A stretch of DNA of 64,000 nt, taken from NCBI RefSeq assembly GCF_013280495.1, contig NZ_JABSSX010000004.1, forward strand, positions 186,001-250,000. Reading direction: 5' to 3'. Each line of letters starts with the position of its first letter. Position 1 is the first letter of the stretch. A program made the translations under genes and the position numbers. The DNA is from Brevibacterium permense. GTDB taxonomy: Bacteria > Actinomycetota > Actinomycetes > Actinomycetales > Brevibacteriaceae. The notes below the pieces were generated by a model, which saw nothing but the letters and a program-made list of their open reading frames with translations, had not been told where the DNA came from and did no database searches. This document shows positions 37,043 to 47,050 of the stretch, one piece after another.

Positions 37043-38179
37043 TTAGGAGTCGAAGTCGACCGTGACCTCGTCGCTGACGGGGAACGTCTGGCAGGTGAGG
37101 ACGAAGTTCGCTTCGACCTCGGCGTCCTCGAGGGCGTAGTTGCGGACCATGTTGACTTCGCCGCCGCAGATCTTCGCGCGGCAGGTTCCGCAGACGCCGC
37201 CCTTGCAGGCGAACGGCAGATCGGACCGGGATTCCTGTGCGGAATCGAGGATGGTCTTTCCCTGCGACATCGCCGAGGTGGAGCGCTTCCCGTCGAGGAT
37301 CACCGTGACGTCGCTGGTGGCCCCTTCGACGACCTTGTCCGCGTGGACGACCTCCGGTGGGGGTTCGTCGACGTAGAACAGCTCGAAGTGGATCCTCTCC
37401 TTCGGCACATCGAATTCGGCGAGGACCTTGCGGGCGTCTTCGAGCATGCCGAAGGGTCCGCACAGCCACACATGGTCCATGCTGCCGATCGGGACGATGG
37501 CGGTGAGCAGATCCCGCAGCTTCTCCGCGTCGAGGCGGCCGGAGAAGAGCTCCACATCGCGGGGTTCGCGGGAGAGGACGTGGACGAGGTCGAGCTGCTG
37601 GTTGCGGGCGTCCTTGAGGTCGGCAAGCTCCTCGGCGAACATCACGGTGTTCGTGTGCCGGTTGCCGTAGAGCAGAGTCACCGAGGCGTCGGGATTCGAC
37701 AGCACGGTCGAGGCGATGGAAAGCATCGGGGTGATTCCCGATCCTGCGGCGATGCACAGGTGCTTGCCGCCAGCCGAAGCATCGGCGCGGAAGCTGCCCG
37801 AGGGCGGCTGCACCTCGATGACGTCACCGGCTCGGACCTCGCCCACCAGCCACAGGGAGAAGAGGCCTTCGGGGACTTCGCGGACTCCGATGCGCGGAGC
37901 GGTTCCCACCGGCGCGCAGATCGAATAGGTGCGGCGGTGTTCCTGGCCGTCGATGATGCGGCGCAGGGTCAGGGACTGTCCGGCGGCGAAGTCGAAGAGT
38001 TCGCTGTATTCGGCCGGCACGTCGAAGGTCACTGCGGCCGAATCCTCGGTGAGGTGGTCGACGGACTTCACGGTCAGCGGGTAGAAAGCCGACCGGGAGC
38101 GTCCGTCAGCGGGCTCGGTGGCGGGAGCCGCCTCGGTGGCGGGAGCCGCCTCGGCGGTCTGAACGATCGTCTGTGTCAT
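37043..38179 (-). CDS. paaE: Phenylacetyl-CoA epoxidase reductase subunit PaaE
   Basis: 378 residues from MTQTIVQTAEAAPATEAAP. FAD part: FAAGQSLTLRRI, RRTYSICAPVGTAPRIGVRE. NAD part: CIAAGSGITPMLSIASTVL, LLYGNR, VWLCGPFGMLEDARKVL. C-terminal plant-type ferredoxin with CKGGVCGTCRAKICGG and the fourth Cys in FVLTCQTFP. It feeds electrons to PaaABCD. The ATG overlaps the paaD stop (TGATG). The first 25 residues are an Ala/Glu/Pro/Thr repeat (AEAAPATEAAPATEP) not found in the enzyme core and containing GCCGAGGCGG. Confidence 0.9.
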   Translation of the reverse strand: MTQTIVQTAEAAPATEAAPATEPADGRSRSAFYPLTVKSVDHLTEDSAAVTFDVPAEYSELFDFAAGQSLTLRRIIDGQEHRRTYSICAPVGTAPRIGVREVPEGLFSLWLVGEVRAGDVIEVQPPSGSFRADASAGGKHLCIAAGSGITPMLSIASTVLSNPDASVTLLYGNRHTNTVMFAEELADLKDARNQQLDLVHVLSREPRDVELFSGRLDAEKLRDLLTAIVPIGSMDHVWLCGPFGMLEDARKVLAEFDVPKERIHFELFYVDEPPPEVVHADKVVEGATSDVTVILDGKRSTSAMSQGKTILDSAQESRSDLPFACKGGVCGTCRAKICGGEVNMVRNYALEDAEVEANFVLTCQTFPVSDEVTVDFDS

Positions 38180-38765
38180 CAGATCTCCTTCACATGGTCG
38201 AACGGTTCGAGGCAGTCGTTGCACTGGTACATCGCCTTGCACGCGGTAGCGCCGAACTCGGAGGACAGGCGGACGTTGTCGGATCCGCACAGCACGCAGG
38301 TCACGGCGCGGCGGGTGGGCATGAGGGTCAGCGCCACGGGGCCGGTGCGGACGGGGGCGGACCCGGGTGGGGAGATTCCGGCGTCCTTGAGTGCTTGTCT
38401 GCCGCGTTCGGTGATCCAGTCGCTCGTCCACGCGGGTCTCAGGGACACGCGGACGTCGGCGTTGGGGAAACCGGCCTCGAGGAGTTCGCGCTGCAGGTCA
38501 TCGCGCATCGTCGCCATCGCCGGACATCCCGAATAGGTGGGGGTGATGGTGGTGACGACGTGGCCGTTCTCGATCGTGACGTCGCGCAGAACGCCGAGGT
38601 CGAGGAGGGTGAGCATCGGCATCTCAGGGTCGGTCACGCGTTCGGCGGCGGCCCAGGCACGGTCGATCGCCTCGGCGTCGGTGATGACTGCTGGGTGGGT
38701 GCCGGCCAAGCCCGCCGGGCGGGCGTCGGTGCGGATGTCGGTCGGGTAAGTCTCGAGCATGGCGG

Positions 38766-38769
<4 letters not shown>
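38179..38769 (-). CDS. paaD: Phenylacetyl-CoA epoxidase subunit PaaD
   Basis: 196 residues if started at GTG 38769, which overlaps the paaC stop (GTGA) and lies six bases after GGAGGG; the ATG three codons later (38760) is an alternative. DUF59/MIP18-like N-terminal domain (AAAERVTDPEMPMLTLLDLGVLRDV, TITPTYSGCPAMATMRDDL). C-terminal zinc-binding four-cysteine region (CVLCGSDNVRL, ACKAMYQCNDCLEPFDH). PaaD is thought to help maturation of the PaaABC(E) epoxidase. Confidence 0.88.
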
Positions 38770-39746
<977 letters not shown>

Positions 39747-39759
39747 TTCTCGCCCCTAC

Positions 39760-40101
39760 TCACATATGGGGGACATCGGCGGGGATGTCGTAGAAGGTGG
39801 GGTGTCGGTAGACCTTGTCGCCGCTGGGGGCGAACATCGGGTCCTTCTCGTCCGGGCTCGAGGCCGTGATGTCGGAGGCGCGGACGACCCAGATGCTCAC
39901 GCCTTCGTTGCGTCGGGTGTAGACGTCGCGGGCGTGGTGGACGGCCATCTGGTCGTCGGCGGCGTGCAGGGATCCGACGTGGACGTGGTTGAGTCCGCGC
40001 TTGCCGCGCACGAAGACCTCGTACAGCGGCCATTCGCCGCGGGTCGAGCCCACAGCGGATCCGTCCTTCGCCGAGGTGGAGCCGGGGTTGGTCTCGGTCA
40101 T
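39760..40101 (-). CDS. paaB: Phenylacetyl-CoA epoxidase subunit PaaB
   Basis: 113 residues. After a 20-residue leader it shows the family core [55 protein letters not shown]. The end [19 protein letters not shown] is also typical. It is a small structural subunit required for the complex. The ATG overlaps the paaA stop by ATGA. The leader contains TSAKDG, near a degenerate copy of the repeated GC-rich motif. Confidence 0.9.
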   Translation of the reverse strand: MTETNPGSTSAKDGSAVGSTRGEWPLYEVFVRGKRGLNHVHVGSLHAADDQMAVHHARDVYTRRNEGVSIWVVRASDITASSPDEKDPMFAPSGDKVYRHPTFYDIPADVPHM

Positions 40102-41132
40102 TTCGCTGTCTCCTCGGGTGTGGTGGTGTCGACTCCGGCGGCGGGGGTCGCATCGGCCGCGGTCGGGGTGGCGGCCGCCTCGGCGGTCTGGTTCTCGGCG
40201 AAGGCGAGCGCTGCTTCGCGCACCCACGCTCCTTCGTCCCAGGCGCGCTTGCGGTGGTTGAGCCGCTGTTCGTTGCAGGGTCCGTCCCCCTTGACGACGG
40301 CCCAGAACTCGTCCCAGTTCGGGGTGGAGAAGTCGTAGTGTCCGCGCTCTTCGTTCCACTTGAGGTTCTCATCAGGGAACGTCACGCCGAGGGCTTCGGC
40401 CTGCGGAACGGACATGTCGACGAACTTCTGGCGCAGCTCATCGTTGGTGTGGGTCTTGATGCCCCAGGCCATCGACTGCTCGGTGTTCGGCGAGTTGTCG
40501 TCGGGAGGACCGAACATCATCAGCGCCGGCCACCAGAAGCGGTTGACCGATTCCTGGACCATCTCACGCTGAGCCTCGGTGCCGCGCATCATCGTCATCA
40601 GCAGCTCGTAGCCCTGACGCTGGTGGAAGGACTCCTCCTTGCAGATGCGGATCATCGCACGGCCGTAGGGGCCGAAGGAGGTCCGGCACAGCGGGACCTG
40701 GTTGCAGATGGCCGCCCCGTCGACGAGCCAGCCGATCGTGCCGACATCGGTGTAGGACAGGGTCGGGTAGTTGAAGATCGAGGAGTACTTCTGTTTGCCG
40801 GCGACGAGCTTCTCGGTGAGTTCGTTGCGCGTGACGCCCAGGGTCTCGGCGGCAGAGTAGAGGTAGAGGCCGTGTCCGGCTTCGTCCTGGACCTTCGCCA
40901 GCAGGATCGCCTTGCGCCGCAGGGAGGGCGCGCGGGAGATCCAGTTGCCTTCGGGCTGCATGCCGATGATCTCCGAGTGCGCGTGCTGCGCGACCTGGCG
41001 GATGAGCGTCTTGCGGTAGGCCTCGGGCATCCAGTCCCGGGGTTCGATCCGATCTTTGGCCTCGATCGTGGCGTCGAACTGCTCCTGCAGCGCCGCCTCG
41101 TCGAAGCGATTGTCGTTCACTTGAGTTGTCAT
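40098..41132 (-). CDS. paaA: Phenylacetyl-CoA epoxidase catalytic subunit PaaA
   Basis: 344 residues from [18 protein letters not shown]; this ATG follows GGAG by five bases, while an in-frame GTG two codons earlier does not. Ferritin-like di-iron oxygenase: [60 protein letters not shown] (EXXH), [15 protein letters not shown]. It adds oxygen to the ring of phenylacetyl-CoA to form the 1,2-epoxide. It is the first gene of paaABCDE-J-F-H-G. The last 30 residues are an Ala/Thr tail with GCCGAGGCGG. Confidence 0.92.
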   Translation of the reverse strand: MTTQVNDNRFDEAALQEQFDATIEAKDRIEPRDWMPEAYRKTLIRQVAQHAHSEIIGMQPEGNWISRAPSLRRKAILLAKVQDEAGHGLYLYSAAETLGVTRNELTEKLVAGKQKYSSIFNYPTLSYTDVGTIGWLVDGAAICNQVPLCRTSFGPYGRAMIRICKEESFHQRQGYELLMTMMRGTEAQREMVQESVNRFWWPALMMFGPPDDNSPNTEQSMAWGIKTHTNDELRQKFVDMSVPQAEALGVTFPDENLKWNEERGHYDFSTPNWDEFWAVVKGDGPCNEQRLNHRKRAWDEGAWVREAALAFAENQTAEAAATPTAADATPAAGVDTTTPEETAK

Positions 41133-41242
41133 GACCACTCCGCCCTTGGATGTGCCCTTGTCAGGACCCGGCTCGGTCAGCGGCTGCCGACCTCCTCATC
41201 GGTCCGACCATCGTCAGACCTCTGGCCCGAGGGCATCCATTT

Positions 41243-41262
41243 ACTGACCATTTGTTCTGTAT
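41243..41262. promoter_or_regulatory. PaaR-type operator candidate before paaA
   Basis: ACTGACCATTTGTTCTGTAT, 111 bp upstream of the paaA ATG. The left half ACTGACCA is identical to the site before the 48.5-kb transporter; the right half is weaker. This is the least symmetrical of the four sites that share ACTGACC-N4-GGTCGGT. Confidence 0.5.
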
Positions 41263-41350
41263 TGTTGCCACCAGTGTCGCATACCCCCGGCCCGGGTGCA
41301 ATGCCGCCCGCAGTTCTGCGCGCGGAGCCGGTCGCACCTCCCTCAATGAC

Positions 41351-41410
41351 TCCTGGGGGTGGATCCGCCTCGATCCCCGAGCGGATTTCGAGGCGGATCC
41401 ACCCCCAGGA
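41351..41410. repeat. Palindromic repeat family B, copy 2
   Basis: Perfect 23-bp arms (41351-41373 and 41388-41410) beginning TCCTGGGGGTGGATCC and ending GGATCCACCCCCAGGA, with a 14-nt loop. It lies between the divergent paaA and paaI promoters, so a terminator role is impossible for at least one neighbour. It shares the GTGGATCC core with copy 1. Confidence 0.85.
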
Positions 41411-41468
41411 AGCTCCTCACGAAGACTCTGACGACGCAGACGATTCGACAGCCACGTCCACGCAGAAC

Positions 41469-41518
41469 TTGACACCGGCGACGATCGGAACGATATTTAT
41501 TGACCAGATGGTCGTTTA
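41469..41518 (+). promoter_or_regulatory. paaIK promoter with overlapping PaaR-type operator
   Basis: A consensus -35, TTGACA (41469-41474), is 17 bp from a -10-like GATATT (41492-41497). Immediately downstream lies ATTGACCAGATGGTCGTTTA (41499-41518), a dyad TGACC-AGAT-GGTCG over the expected transcription start. The geometry fits repression by blocking RNA polymerase. Confidence 0.68.
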
Positions 41519-41636
41519 TTCTCCGACGGGCTGGCCGTCCGGGATCACGGGGAACTCTCACCGTCGTCCACACGCAACGGCGCAGGCACTCCTCGTGCAT
41601 CGGCGCCTGAACCCGCGACTCGAGGAGGAGCCGACC

Positions 41637-42245
41637 ATGGGACAGCCCACCCACGACACGACGACCGCGGAGTCACAGACCCCGAACACCTCCACCCCCA
41701 CCGAGGCGGCACCCGAGTCCCCCACCGAGGCGGCACCCGAATCCTCCGCCGAGGCGGCCCCACAGCCAGACCCCACAGCATCCACCGGGGCGTCCACCAC
41801 CGAGGCGGCCTCCCCGGTCCCAGAGACCACCGAGGCGGCCCCACAGACGGAACCCACCGGTGCGGCCGCGATGTTCGCCAATGACCGCGCTTCCCAACAC
41901 CTGGGCATCACCGTCGATGATCACGGGCCCGGGTGGGCGCAGTGCTCGATGACGGTCACCGAGATCATGACCAACGGCCACGACATCACCCACGGCGGCT
42001 ACGTCTTCCTCTTCGCCGACACCACCTTCGCGATGGCCTGCAACTATCCCGGTTCGATCACCGTCGCCTCCGGCGGAGACATCGACTTCCTCAAACCCAC
42101 GTACCTCGGTGACGAGCTCGTCGCTCGCGGCCATGAGGTCATCAAGCAGGGCCGCTCGGGCATCTACGACGTCACGGTCACCCGCGGCGACGACATCATC
42201 GCCACCTACCGCGGCCGCTCCCGCACGCTGCCCGACCGCAAGTAG
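41637..42245 (+). CDS. paaI: PaaI hotdog-fold thioesterase with a long repetitive N-terminal extension
   Basis: 202 residues from the ATG at 41637, seven bases after GAGGAGGAG. The thioesterase core is residues about 80-200: ASQHLGITVDDHGPGWAQCSM, TNGHDITHGGYVFLFADTTFAMACNYPG (catalytic HGG and Asp), then DIDFLKPTYLGDELVARGHEV. It releases stalled acyl-CoA intermediates of the pathway. The 75 residues in front are Pro/Thr/Glu/Ala with four to five repeats of the type TEAAPES/TEAAPQ. They correspond to tandem GCCGAGGCGG or ACCGAGGCGG units and are absent from usual PaaI proteins (about 140 residues). Confidence 0.87.
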   Translation: MGQPTHDTTTAESQTPNTSTPTEAAPESPTEAAPESSAEAAPQPDPTASTGASTTEAASPVPETTEAAPQTEPTGAAAMFANDRASQHLGITVDDHGPGWAQCSMTVTEIMTNGHDITHGGYVFLFADTTFAMACNYPGSITVASGGDIDFLKPTYLGDELVARGHEVIKQGRSGIYDVTVTRGDDIIATYRGRSRTLPDRK

Positions 42246-42419
42246 ACCCGGCCAGCCCCACGACCGCCACCCCCACGACTGCCGGCTCCGCGTCCGGTGC
42301 CCAGCCGCGCCGGACCACCCCACCGAACCACCCGTCGACGACCGGACACCGAAGAACGGTGGACCACCTCGGCGGTTTTTTGGATCTGACACACAGAAGA
42401 GATTCGCAAGGAGACGATG

Positions 42420-43715
42420 ATGACTGAGACCGACCTCGACGCCGGCGAACCGATGAGCCTGGACGAGCTGCGCTCCGACCAGCTGACAAACCTCAAGACA
42501 ACGGTGACCTCGGTGTACGAACGGGTGCCGTTCTACAGGAAGGCCTTCGACGAACTCGGCGTGACCCCTGCGGACATCACCAGTCTCGATGACATTGCGA
42601 AGCTGCCGTTCACGAACAAGCAGGACCTACGCGACAACTACCCGTTCGGACTCTTCGCCGTCCCGCAGGAACAGGTCGCGCGCATCCACGCCTCCTCGGG
42701 AACGACGGGCCTGCCGACCGTCGTCGGGTATACGATGGGCGATCTCGATCGGTGGGGCAGCCTCATCGCGCGGTCCATCCTCGGTGCCGGCGGCAAGCGA
42801 GGGCAGATGATGCACAACGCCTACGGATACGGCCTGTTCACCGGCGGACTCGGCGTCCACGGGGCGGAGCGTCACGGGTTCACCGTCGTCCCGATCTCCG
42901 GCGGTCAGACCCCGCGCCAGGTGCAGCTCATCCAGGACTTCAAGCCGGACATCATCACGGCCACCCCGACCTATCTGCTCACGATCCTCGACGAATTCCA
43001 CAAGCAGGGCATCGACCCGACCTCGACGAGCCTGAAGACCGCGATCTGCGGCGCCGAGCCGTGGACGGACGAGATGCGCAAGGAGATCGAGAATTCCTTC
43101 AGCATCGATGCCGTCGACATCTACGGCCTCTCCGAGGTCATGGGACCGGGTGTGGCCTGCGAATCCGCGGTGACGAAGGACGGCCCGACGATCTGGGAGG
43201 ACCACTTCTACCCGGAGATCGTCGATCCCTTCACGGGCGAGGTGCTGCCCGACGGCGAGGAGGGCGAACTCGTCTTCACCTCGCTGACGAAGGAAGCGCT
43301 GCCGATCATCCGCTACCGCACACACGATCTCGCAACGCTGCTGCCGGGCACCGCGCGCCCGAACTTCCGCCGCATCTCGCGCATCACCGGCCGCTCCGAT
43401 GACCTCATGATCATCCGCGGCGTCAACGTCTACCCCGCAAACGTCGAGACCGTGCTCTTCGAGTTCGCACCCCTGAGCCCCCACTTCCAGCTCATCCTCA
43501 CCCGTCCGGGTCGGATGGATGAGATGACCTTCGAGGTCGAGGCCCGCGAAGGCGTCGGCGCCGTCGAACTCGATGGTCTCGACAAGCTCGTGGCCGCCCG
43601 CATCAAGGAGCGCCTCGGCGTCTCCTGCACCATCGACATCAAGATGCCCGGGGATCTGCCGCGCTCGGTCGGCAAGATGAAGCGCATCATCGACCGCCGC
43701 GAGGGCGTGCGCTGA
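42420..43715 (+). CDS. paaK: Phenylacetate--CoA ligase PaaK
   Basis: 431 residues. The second of two adjacent ATGs is taken (six bases after AAGGAG). Adenylate-forming enzyme: HASSGTTGLPTVVGYT is the ATP-binding P-loop, then AICGAEPWTDEMRKEIENSF, DIYGLSEVMGPGVA, TSLTKEALPIIRYRTHDLATLLPG and the C-terminal RSDDLMIIRGVNVYPANVE. It activates phenylacetate to phenylacetyl-CoA, the first step. It is 174 bp downstream of paaI on the same strand, probably the same transcript, and upstream of the TetR regulator. Confidence 0.92.
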   Translation: MTETDLDAGEPMSLDELRSDQLTNLKTTVTSVYERVPFYRKAFDELGVTPADITSLDDIAKLPFTNKQDLRDNYPFGLFAVPQEQVARIHASSGTTGLPTVVGYTMGDLDRWGSLIARSILGAGGKRGQMMHNAYGYGLFTGGLGVHGAERHGFTVVPISGGQTPRQVQLIQDFKPDIITATPTYLLTILDEFHKQGIDPTSTSLKTAICGAEPWTDEMRKEIENSFSIDAVDIYGLSEVMGPGVACESAVTKDGPTIWEDHFYPEIVDPFTGEVLPDGEEGELVFTSLTKEALPIIRYRTHDLATLLPGTARPNFRRISRITGRSDDLMIIRGVNVYPANVETVLFEFAPLSPHFQLILTRPGRMDEMTFEVEAREGVGAVELDGLDKLVAARIKERLGVSCTIDIKMPGDLPRSVGKMKRIIDRREGVR

Positions 43716-43820
43716 GATGAGGCGGGGCATACGCGGAAGCGACGCTGCGGACGCGCACCGAGGTGAGTGCTGTGACTTGGATCGCGGCACTCACCGAGGT
43801 GGCCGATTAGACTGATGCGC

Positions 43821-44522
43821 ATGCCCGAATCGTCCTCACCTGCGTCGACAGCCCCGGACCCGACGACGTCGTCCGCGGAATCGACGACCGCCGCGTCGAA
43901 GTCCCCGACGACCCCCGCCGAGGCGGCCGCCCCCAAACGCTCGCGCCGCGGCCGTCCCGGATACGACCGGGAGACGCTCATCAACAAGGCCACCGAGGTC
44001 TTCGTCTCCCGCGGCTATGACGGCACGTCGATGGACACGGTCGCCCGTGAGCTCGGCATCACGAAGTCCGCGATCTACCATCACGTGAAGTCGAAGGAAG
44101 AGCTGCTGCACCTGGCGATCAGCCGCGGCATCCGTGCCCTCGATTCCGCCGTCGAGACCGAGAGTCTGCGCGAGAACGTCACCGCGCTCGAACGCCTGCA
44201 GCTGGCCGTGCGCGCCAGCGTGGTCATCCTCATCGAGTACCACCATTCGGTGACACTGCTGCTGCGCGTGCGCGGAAACTCGCCCTTGGAACGCGAAGCC
44301 CTCGAGGCCCGGCGCAATATCGATGCGAAGGTACGTGCTCTCGTCGAGGCCGCCATCGCCGAGGGCGGTCTGCGCTCGGACTTCACCCCCGGCCTCATCA
44401 CCCGCCTGCTCTTCGGCATGGTCAACTCGATCACCGAGTGGTACCGCCCCAGCTATCCCGTCGATCCCGACACCATCGCCGAGGCGGTCACAACGATGGC
44501 CTTCCAAGGCCTGGAGGCCTGA
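43821..44522 (+). CDS. paaR: TetR-family regulator of the paa genes (PaaR)
   Basis: 233 residues from the ATG at 43821, seven bases after a -10-like TAGACT, so probably leaderless; an ATG six bases earlier is possible. The first 45 residues are Ser/Thr/Pro/Ala-rich and include PAEAAAP from a GCCGAGGCGG copy. Helix-turn-helix: LINKATEVFVSRGYDGTSMDTVARELGITKSAIYHHVKSKEELLHLAI. The ligand-binding half ends ITRLLFGMVNSITEWYRPS. By analogy with actinobacterial PaaR it would bind phenylacetyl-CoA and release the four operator sites found around this locus. Confidence 0.82.
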   Translation: MPESSSPASTAPDPTTSSAESTTAASKSPTTPAEAAAPKRSRRGRPGYDRETLINKATEVFVSRGYDGTSMDTVARELGITKSAIYHHVKSKEELLHLAISRGIRALDSAVETESLRENVTALERLQLAVRASVVILIEYHHSVTLLLRVRGNSPLEREALEARRNIDAKVRALVEAAIAEGGLRSDFTPGLITRLLFGMVNSITEWYRPSYPVDPDTIAEAVTTMAFQGLEA

Positions 44523-44547
44523 TGGTCGAGCGACCAGGAGGTCCCCC

Positions 44548-44736
44548 CAGAGCGGCGAAGGATTCGTAGAAGCAGCGGTTGTTCAACCCCGCGGTCTCAC
44601 AGATCGCTCCGACGGTGGCTGCCCGGTATCCCTACGACCCGAACAGTTCGATCCCCGCGCCCATGATCTGTTCCCACCGAGCACTTTCCCGCGTTTCGCG
44701 GCTGGCTCCGGCGTAGGGTCGCCCCTGAATAGTCAC
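44548..44736 (-). pseudogene. Second TetR-family remnant with an in-frame stop
   Basis: On the minus strand a GTG at 44736 gives VTIQGRPYAGASRETRESARWEQIMGAGIELFGS, then TAG (44632-44634), then in frame GYRAATVGAICETAGLNNRCFYESFAAL. This is the helix 1 to helix 4 region of a TetR DNA-binding domain (usual pattern ELFGxRGYxATTVxxIxxxAGLxxRxFYxxF). The stop replaces the Arg of RGY. After about 60 residues the similarity ends. A dead regulator gene in the gap between paaR and paaZ. Confidence 0.62.
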
Positions 44737-44763
44737 AGCGTGGTTTTGACAACACCAGCCGAG

Positions 44764-44931
44764 GAACTCAAACCAGCACGTTCTGGGGGCGAGCTCAAGC
44801 TCTCCGCAGAGACGGCCATCGACGACGGCCTCATCGACGCCGTCCTTTTCAACGAGGCGTTCGTGCCGAAGCTCCCCGTCGAGCTCGTCGCGTTCCTGCC
44901 CGGCAGGCACGACCGTCCCCCGAACAGATCG
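44764..44931 (+). pseudogene. Fragment resembling the C-terminus of a diacylglycerol/sphingosine-kinase-like protein
   Basis: In the plus frame starting at 44761: RSGGELKLSAETAIDDGLID, AVLFNEAFVPKLPVELVAF and LPGRHDRPPNR. Lipid kinases of the DagK/YegS group have GGGxKxxPxAxxDDGLLDVVLF followed by LLRLLPxxxxGxH in the same spacing. There is no start, no N-terminal kinase domain and the fragment ends at the paaZ stop. Assignment is by motif only. Confidence 0.4.
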
Positions 44932-44934
44932 CCC

Positions 44935-46971
44935 TCAGTACTCCTTGGCCACCAGGGTGAGCACGTCGTAGTTCGCCACGGGTTCGTCGTTCTGGTTGAC
45001 GACCTGTGCGTCCCAGCGGACCTCACCGTATTCGTCGGTCTCACGCGGGGTGATGCGCTTGGCGGTGAGCGTCACCTTGAGCTTGTCACCTGGGGAGACA
45101 GGCGTGATGAAGTTGAGCCCTTCGAGTCCGTAGTTCGCGAGCACCGGGCCCGGGTCCGGCTGGACGAAGAGTCCGGCGGCAAAGGACACGATGAGGTAGC
45201 CGTGCGCCACGCGTCCCGGGAAGAACGGGTTCGCGGCGGCCGCCTCCTCCTTCATGTGGGCGTAGAAGGTGTCCCCGGTGAAGTTCGCGAAGTGCTCGAT
45301 ATCGTCGAGCGTGACCTCCCGCCATTCCGAATCGAGGGTGTCGCCGATGCGCAGGTCCGCAAGCGACTTCGTGAACGGATGATCGCCGAGGCGGCGCTCC
45401 GATCCGTTGACCCATTCCCCGCCGATCGCGGTGAGCATGTCCGGGGAGGCCTGGATCGCGGTGCGCTGCATGAAGTGTGTGATACCGCGCAGTCCGCCCA
45501 TCTCCTCACCGCCGCCGGCCCGTCCGGGGCCGCCGTGGATGAGGTTCGGCAGCGGCGAACCATGGCCGGTCGACTCTTCGGCATCGTCACGGTCGAGGAC
45601 GAGCACACGGCCGTGCCATGGGGCGACCTTCCGGACGAATTCGGTGGCGAACTCACGGTCGTGGGTGACGACGGAGCCGACCAGCGAACCGCGGCCACGG
45701 GCGGCCAGACGGACGGCATCCTCGGTGTCGGAATAGGTGATGATCGAGGTCACGGGACCGAAGGCCTCGATGTCGTGGACAGCATCGGACCAGGCGTCAT
45801 CGGCCTGGAGGACGGTGGCTGCGACATAGGCTCCGCCGTGTTCGACGGCCAGACGATCGGATTCCTCACGCCCGCCGGTGAGCACGCGTGCTCCCCCCGC
45901 GATGATCTGGTCGACCGCGTCGAGGACGTCGGTACGCTGCTTGTCGGAGACGACGGGGCCCAGGCGGGTGGACTTCTCGCGCGGATCCCCCACACCTTGG
46001 GTGGCGAGTTTCGCGGTGATGGCTTCAGCAACCGCCTCGGCGTGGACCTCGGGGACGAAGGTGCGGCGGATCGCGGTGCACTTCTGTCCGGCCTTGACGG
46101 TCATCTCGGCGACGACGCCGGAGACGAAGAGATCGAATTCTTGCGTCCCGGGCCCGGCGTCGGGACCGAGCAGGGAGAAGTTGAGCGAGTCCGCCTCGGC
46201 GAAGAAGCGGGTGCCGCGCTGGGTCACGCAGTCGAGTGCGGACAGCGTGCGGGCGGTGTCGGCTGAGCCGGTGAAGGCGATCGCGTCCTGTTCGGCGAGG
46301 TGGTCGAAGAGCGGGGTGACGTCACCGGTGACCAGCTGGAGCGCAGCGGCAGGGAGCAGACCGGATTCGATCATATCCGCGACCACGGCATGGGTCAGGT
46401 GGGCGGTGTCGGTGGCGGGTTTGACGACGACGGGGACGCCGGCGACGAACATCGGTCCGAACTTCTCGAGCATGCCCCAGACGGGGAAGTTGAATGCGTT
46501 GATCTGCAGCGCGAGGCCCTGCCGGGAGGTGAGGATGTGGCGGCCGACGAAGGTGCCGTTCTTCGACAGGCGCTCGACTCCGCCGTCGAGGTGGACAGTC
46601 GAGTTCGGCATCTGGCGGCGGGCGACGCCGGAGTATGTGAAGAGTGTGCCGATTCCGCCTTCGATGTCGACGAAGGCGTCGCGCTTCGTGGTGCCGGTGG
46701 TGAAGGAGATCTCGTGGTAGTCCTTCGTGCGCTCCATGAGGTAGGTCGCGAGCTTCTTGAGGATCACACCGCGCTGGTGGAAGGTGAGCTTCTGCAGTTC
46801 GGCGATGCCGGTGGTCCGGGCGTGGTCGGCGACGGCGGCGAAGTCGACTCCGGCCGAGCTCACCGAGTGCAGGAGTTCCCCGGTGCCGGCGTCGCGGACG
46901 GGCCGGGCACCGTCGGCCGAGCCGGGGGTGTGCCAGGTTCCGGCCACATAGGAACTGAGGATTTCGGTCAT
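44935..46971 (-). CDS. paaZ: PaaZ, bifunctional oxepin-CoA hydrolase / aldehyde dehydrogenase
   Basis: 678 residues from MTEILSSYVAGTWHTPG, with GGGAGAG upstream. The N-terminal aldehyde dehydrogenase domain (to about residue 515) has INAFNFPVWGMLEKFGP, PVVVKPATDTAHLTHAV, FTGSADTARTLS and the nucleophile region VKAGQKCTAIRRTFVP. The C-terminal MaoC-like hydratase domain has HFANFTGDTFYAHMKEEAAA, FFPGRVAHGYLIVSFAAGLF. It opens the oxepin-CoA ring and oxidises the resulting aldehyde. It is transcribed alone, opposite to paaIK, from a promoter with a PaaR-type site. Confidence 0.92.
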   Translation of the reverse strand: MTEILSSYVAGTWHTPGSADGARPVRDAGTGELLHSVSSAGVDFAAVADHARTTGIAELQKLTFHQRGVILKKLATYLMERTKDYHEISFTTGTTKRDAFVDIEGGIGTLFTYSGVARRQMPNSTVHLDGGVERLSKNGTFVGRHILTSRQGLALQINAFNFPVWGMLEKFGPMFVAGVPVVVKPATDTAHLTHAVVADMIESGLLPAAALQLVTGDVTPLFDHLAEQDAIAFTGSADTARTLSALDCVTQRGTRFFAEADSLNFSLLGPDAGPGTQEFDLFVSGVVAEMTVKAGQKCTAIRRTFVPEVHAEAVAEAITAKLATQGVGDPREKSTRLGPVVSDKQRTDVLDAVDQIIAGGARVLTGGREESDRLAVEHGGAYVAATVLQADDAWSDAVHDIEAFGPVTSIITYSDTEDAVRLAARGRGSLVGSVVTHDREFATEFVRKVAPWHGRVLVLDRDDAEESTGHGSPLPNLIHGGPGRAGGGEEMGGLRGITHFMQRTAIQASPDMLTAIGGEWVNGSERRLGDHPFTKSLADLRIGDTLDSEWREVTLDDIEHFANFTGDTFYAHMKEEAAAANPFFPGRVAHGYLIVSFAAGLFVQPDPGPVLANYGLEGLNFITPVSPGDKLKVTLTAKRITPRETDEYGEVRWDAQVVNQNDEPVANYDVLTLVAKEY

Positions 46972-47050
46972 GCTTTGCTCTCCCTGGTGAAACGACGTCT
47001 CCCGGTCCACGGCGGCCGCATTCGGCACCGCTGCCGATTCCCAGATATAT

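Noticed and set aside
44323-46266. 647-codon plus-strand open frame across the paaR end and paaZ
   Set aside because: Most of it is the complement of paaZ. Only a short part (44764-44931) shows a protein-like motif, listed separately as a remnant.
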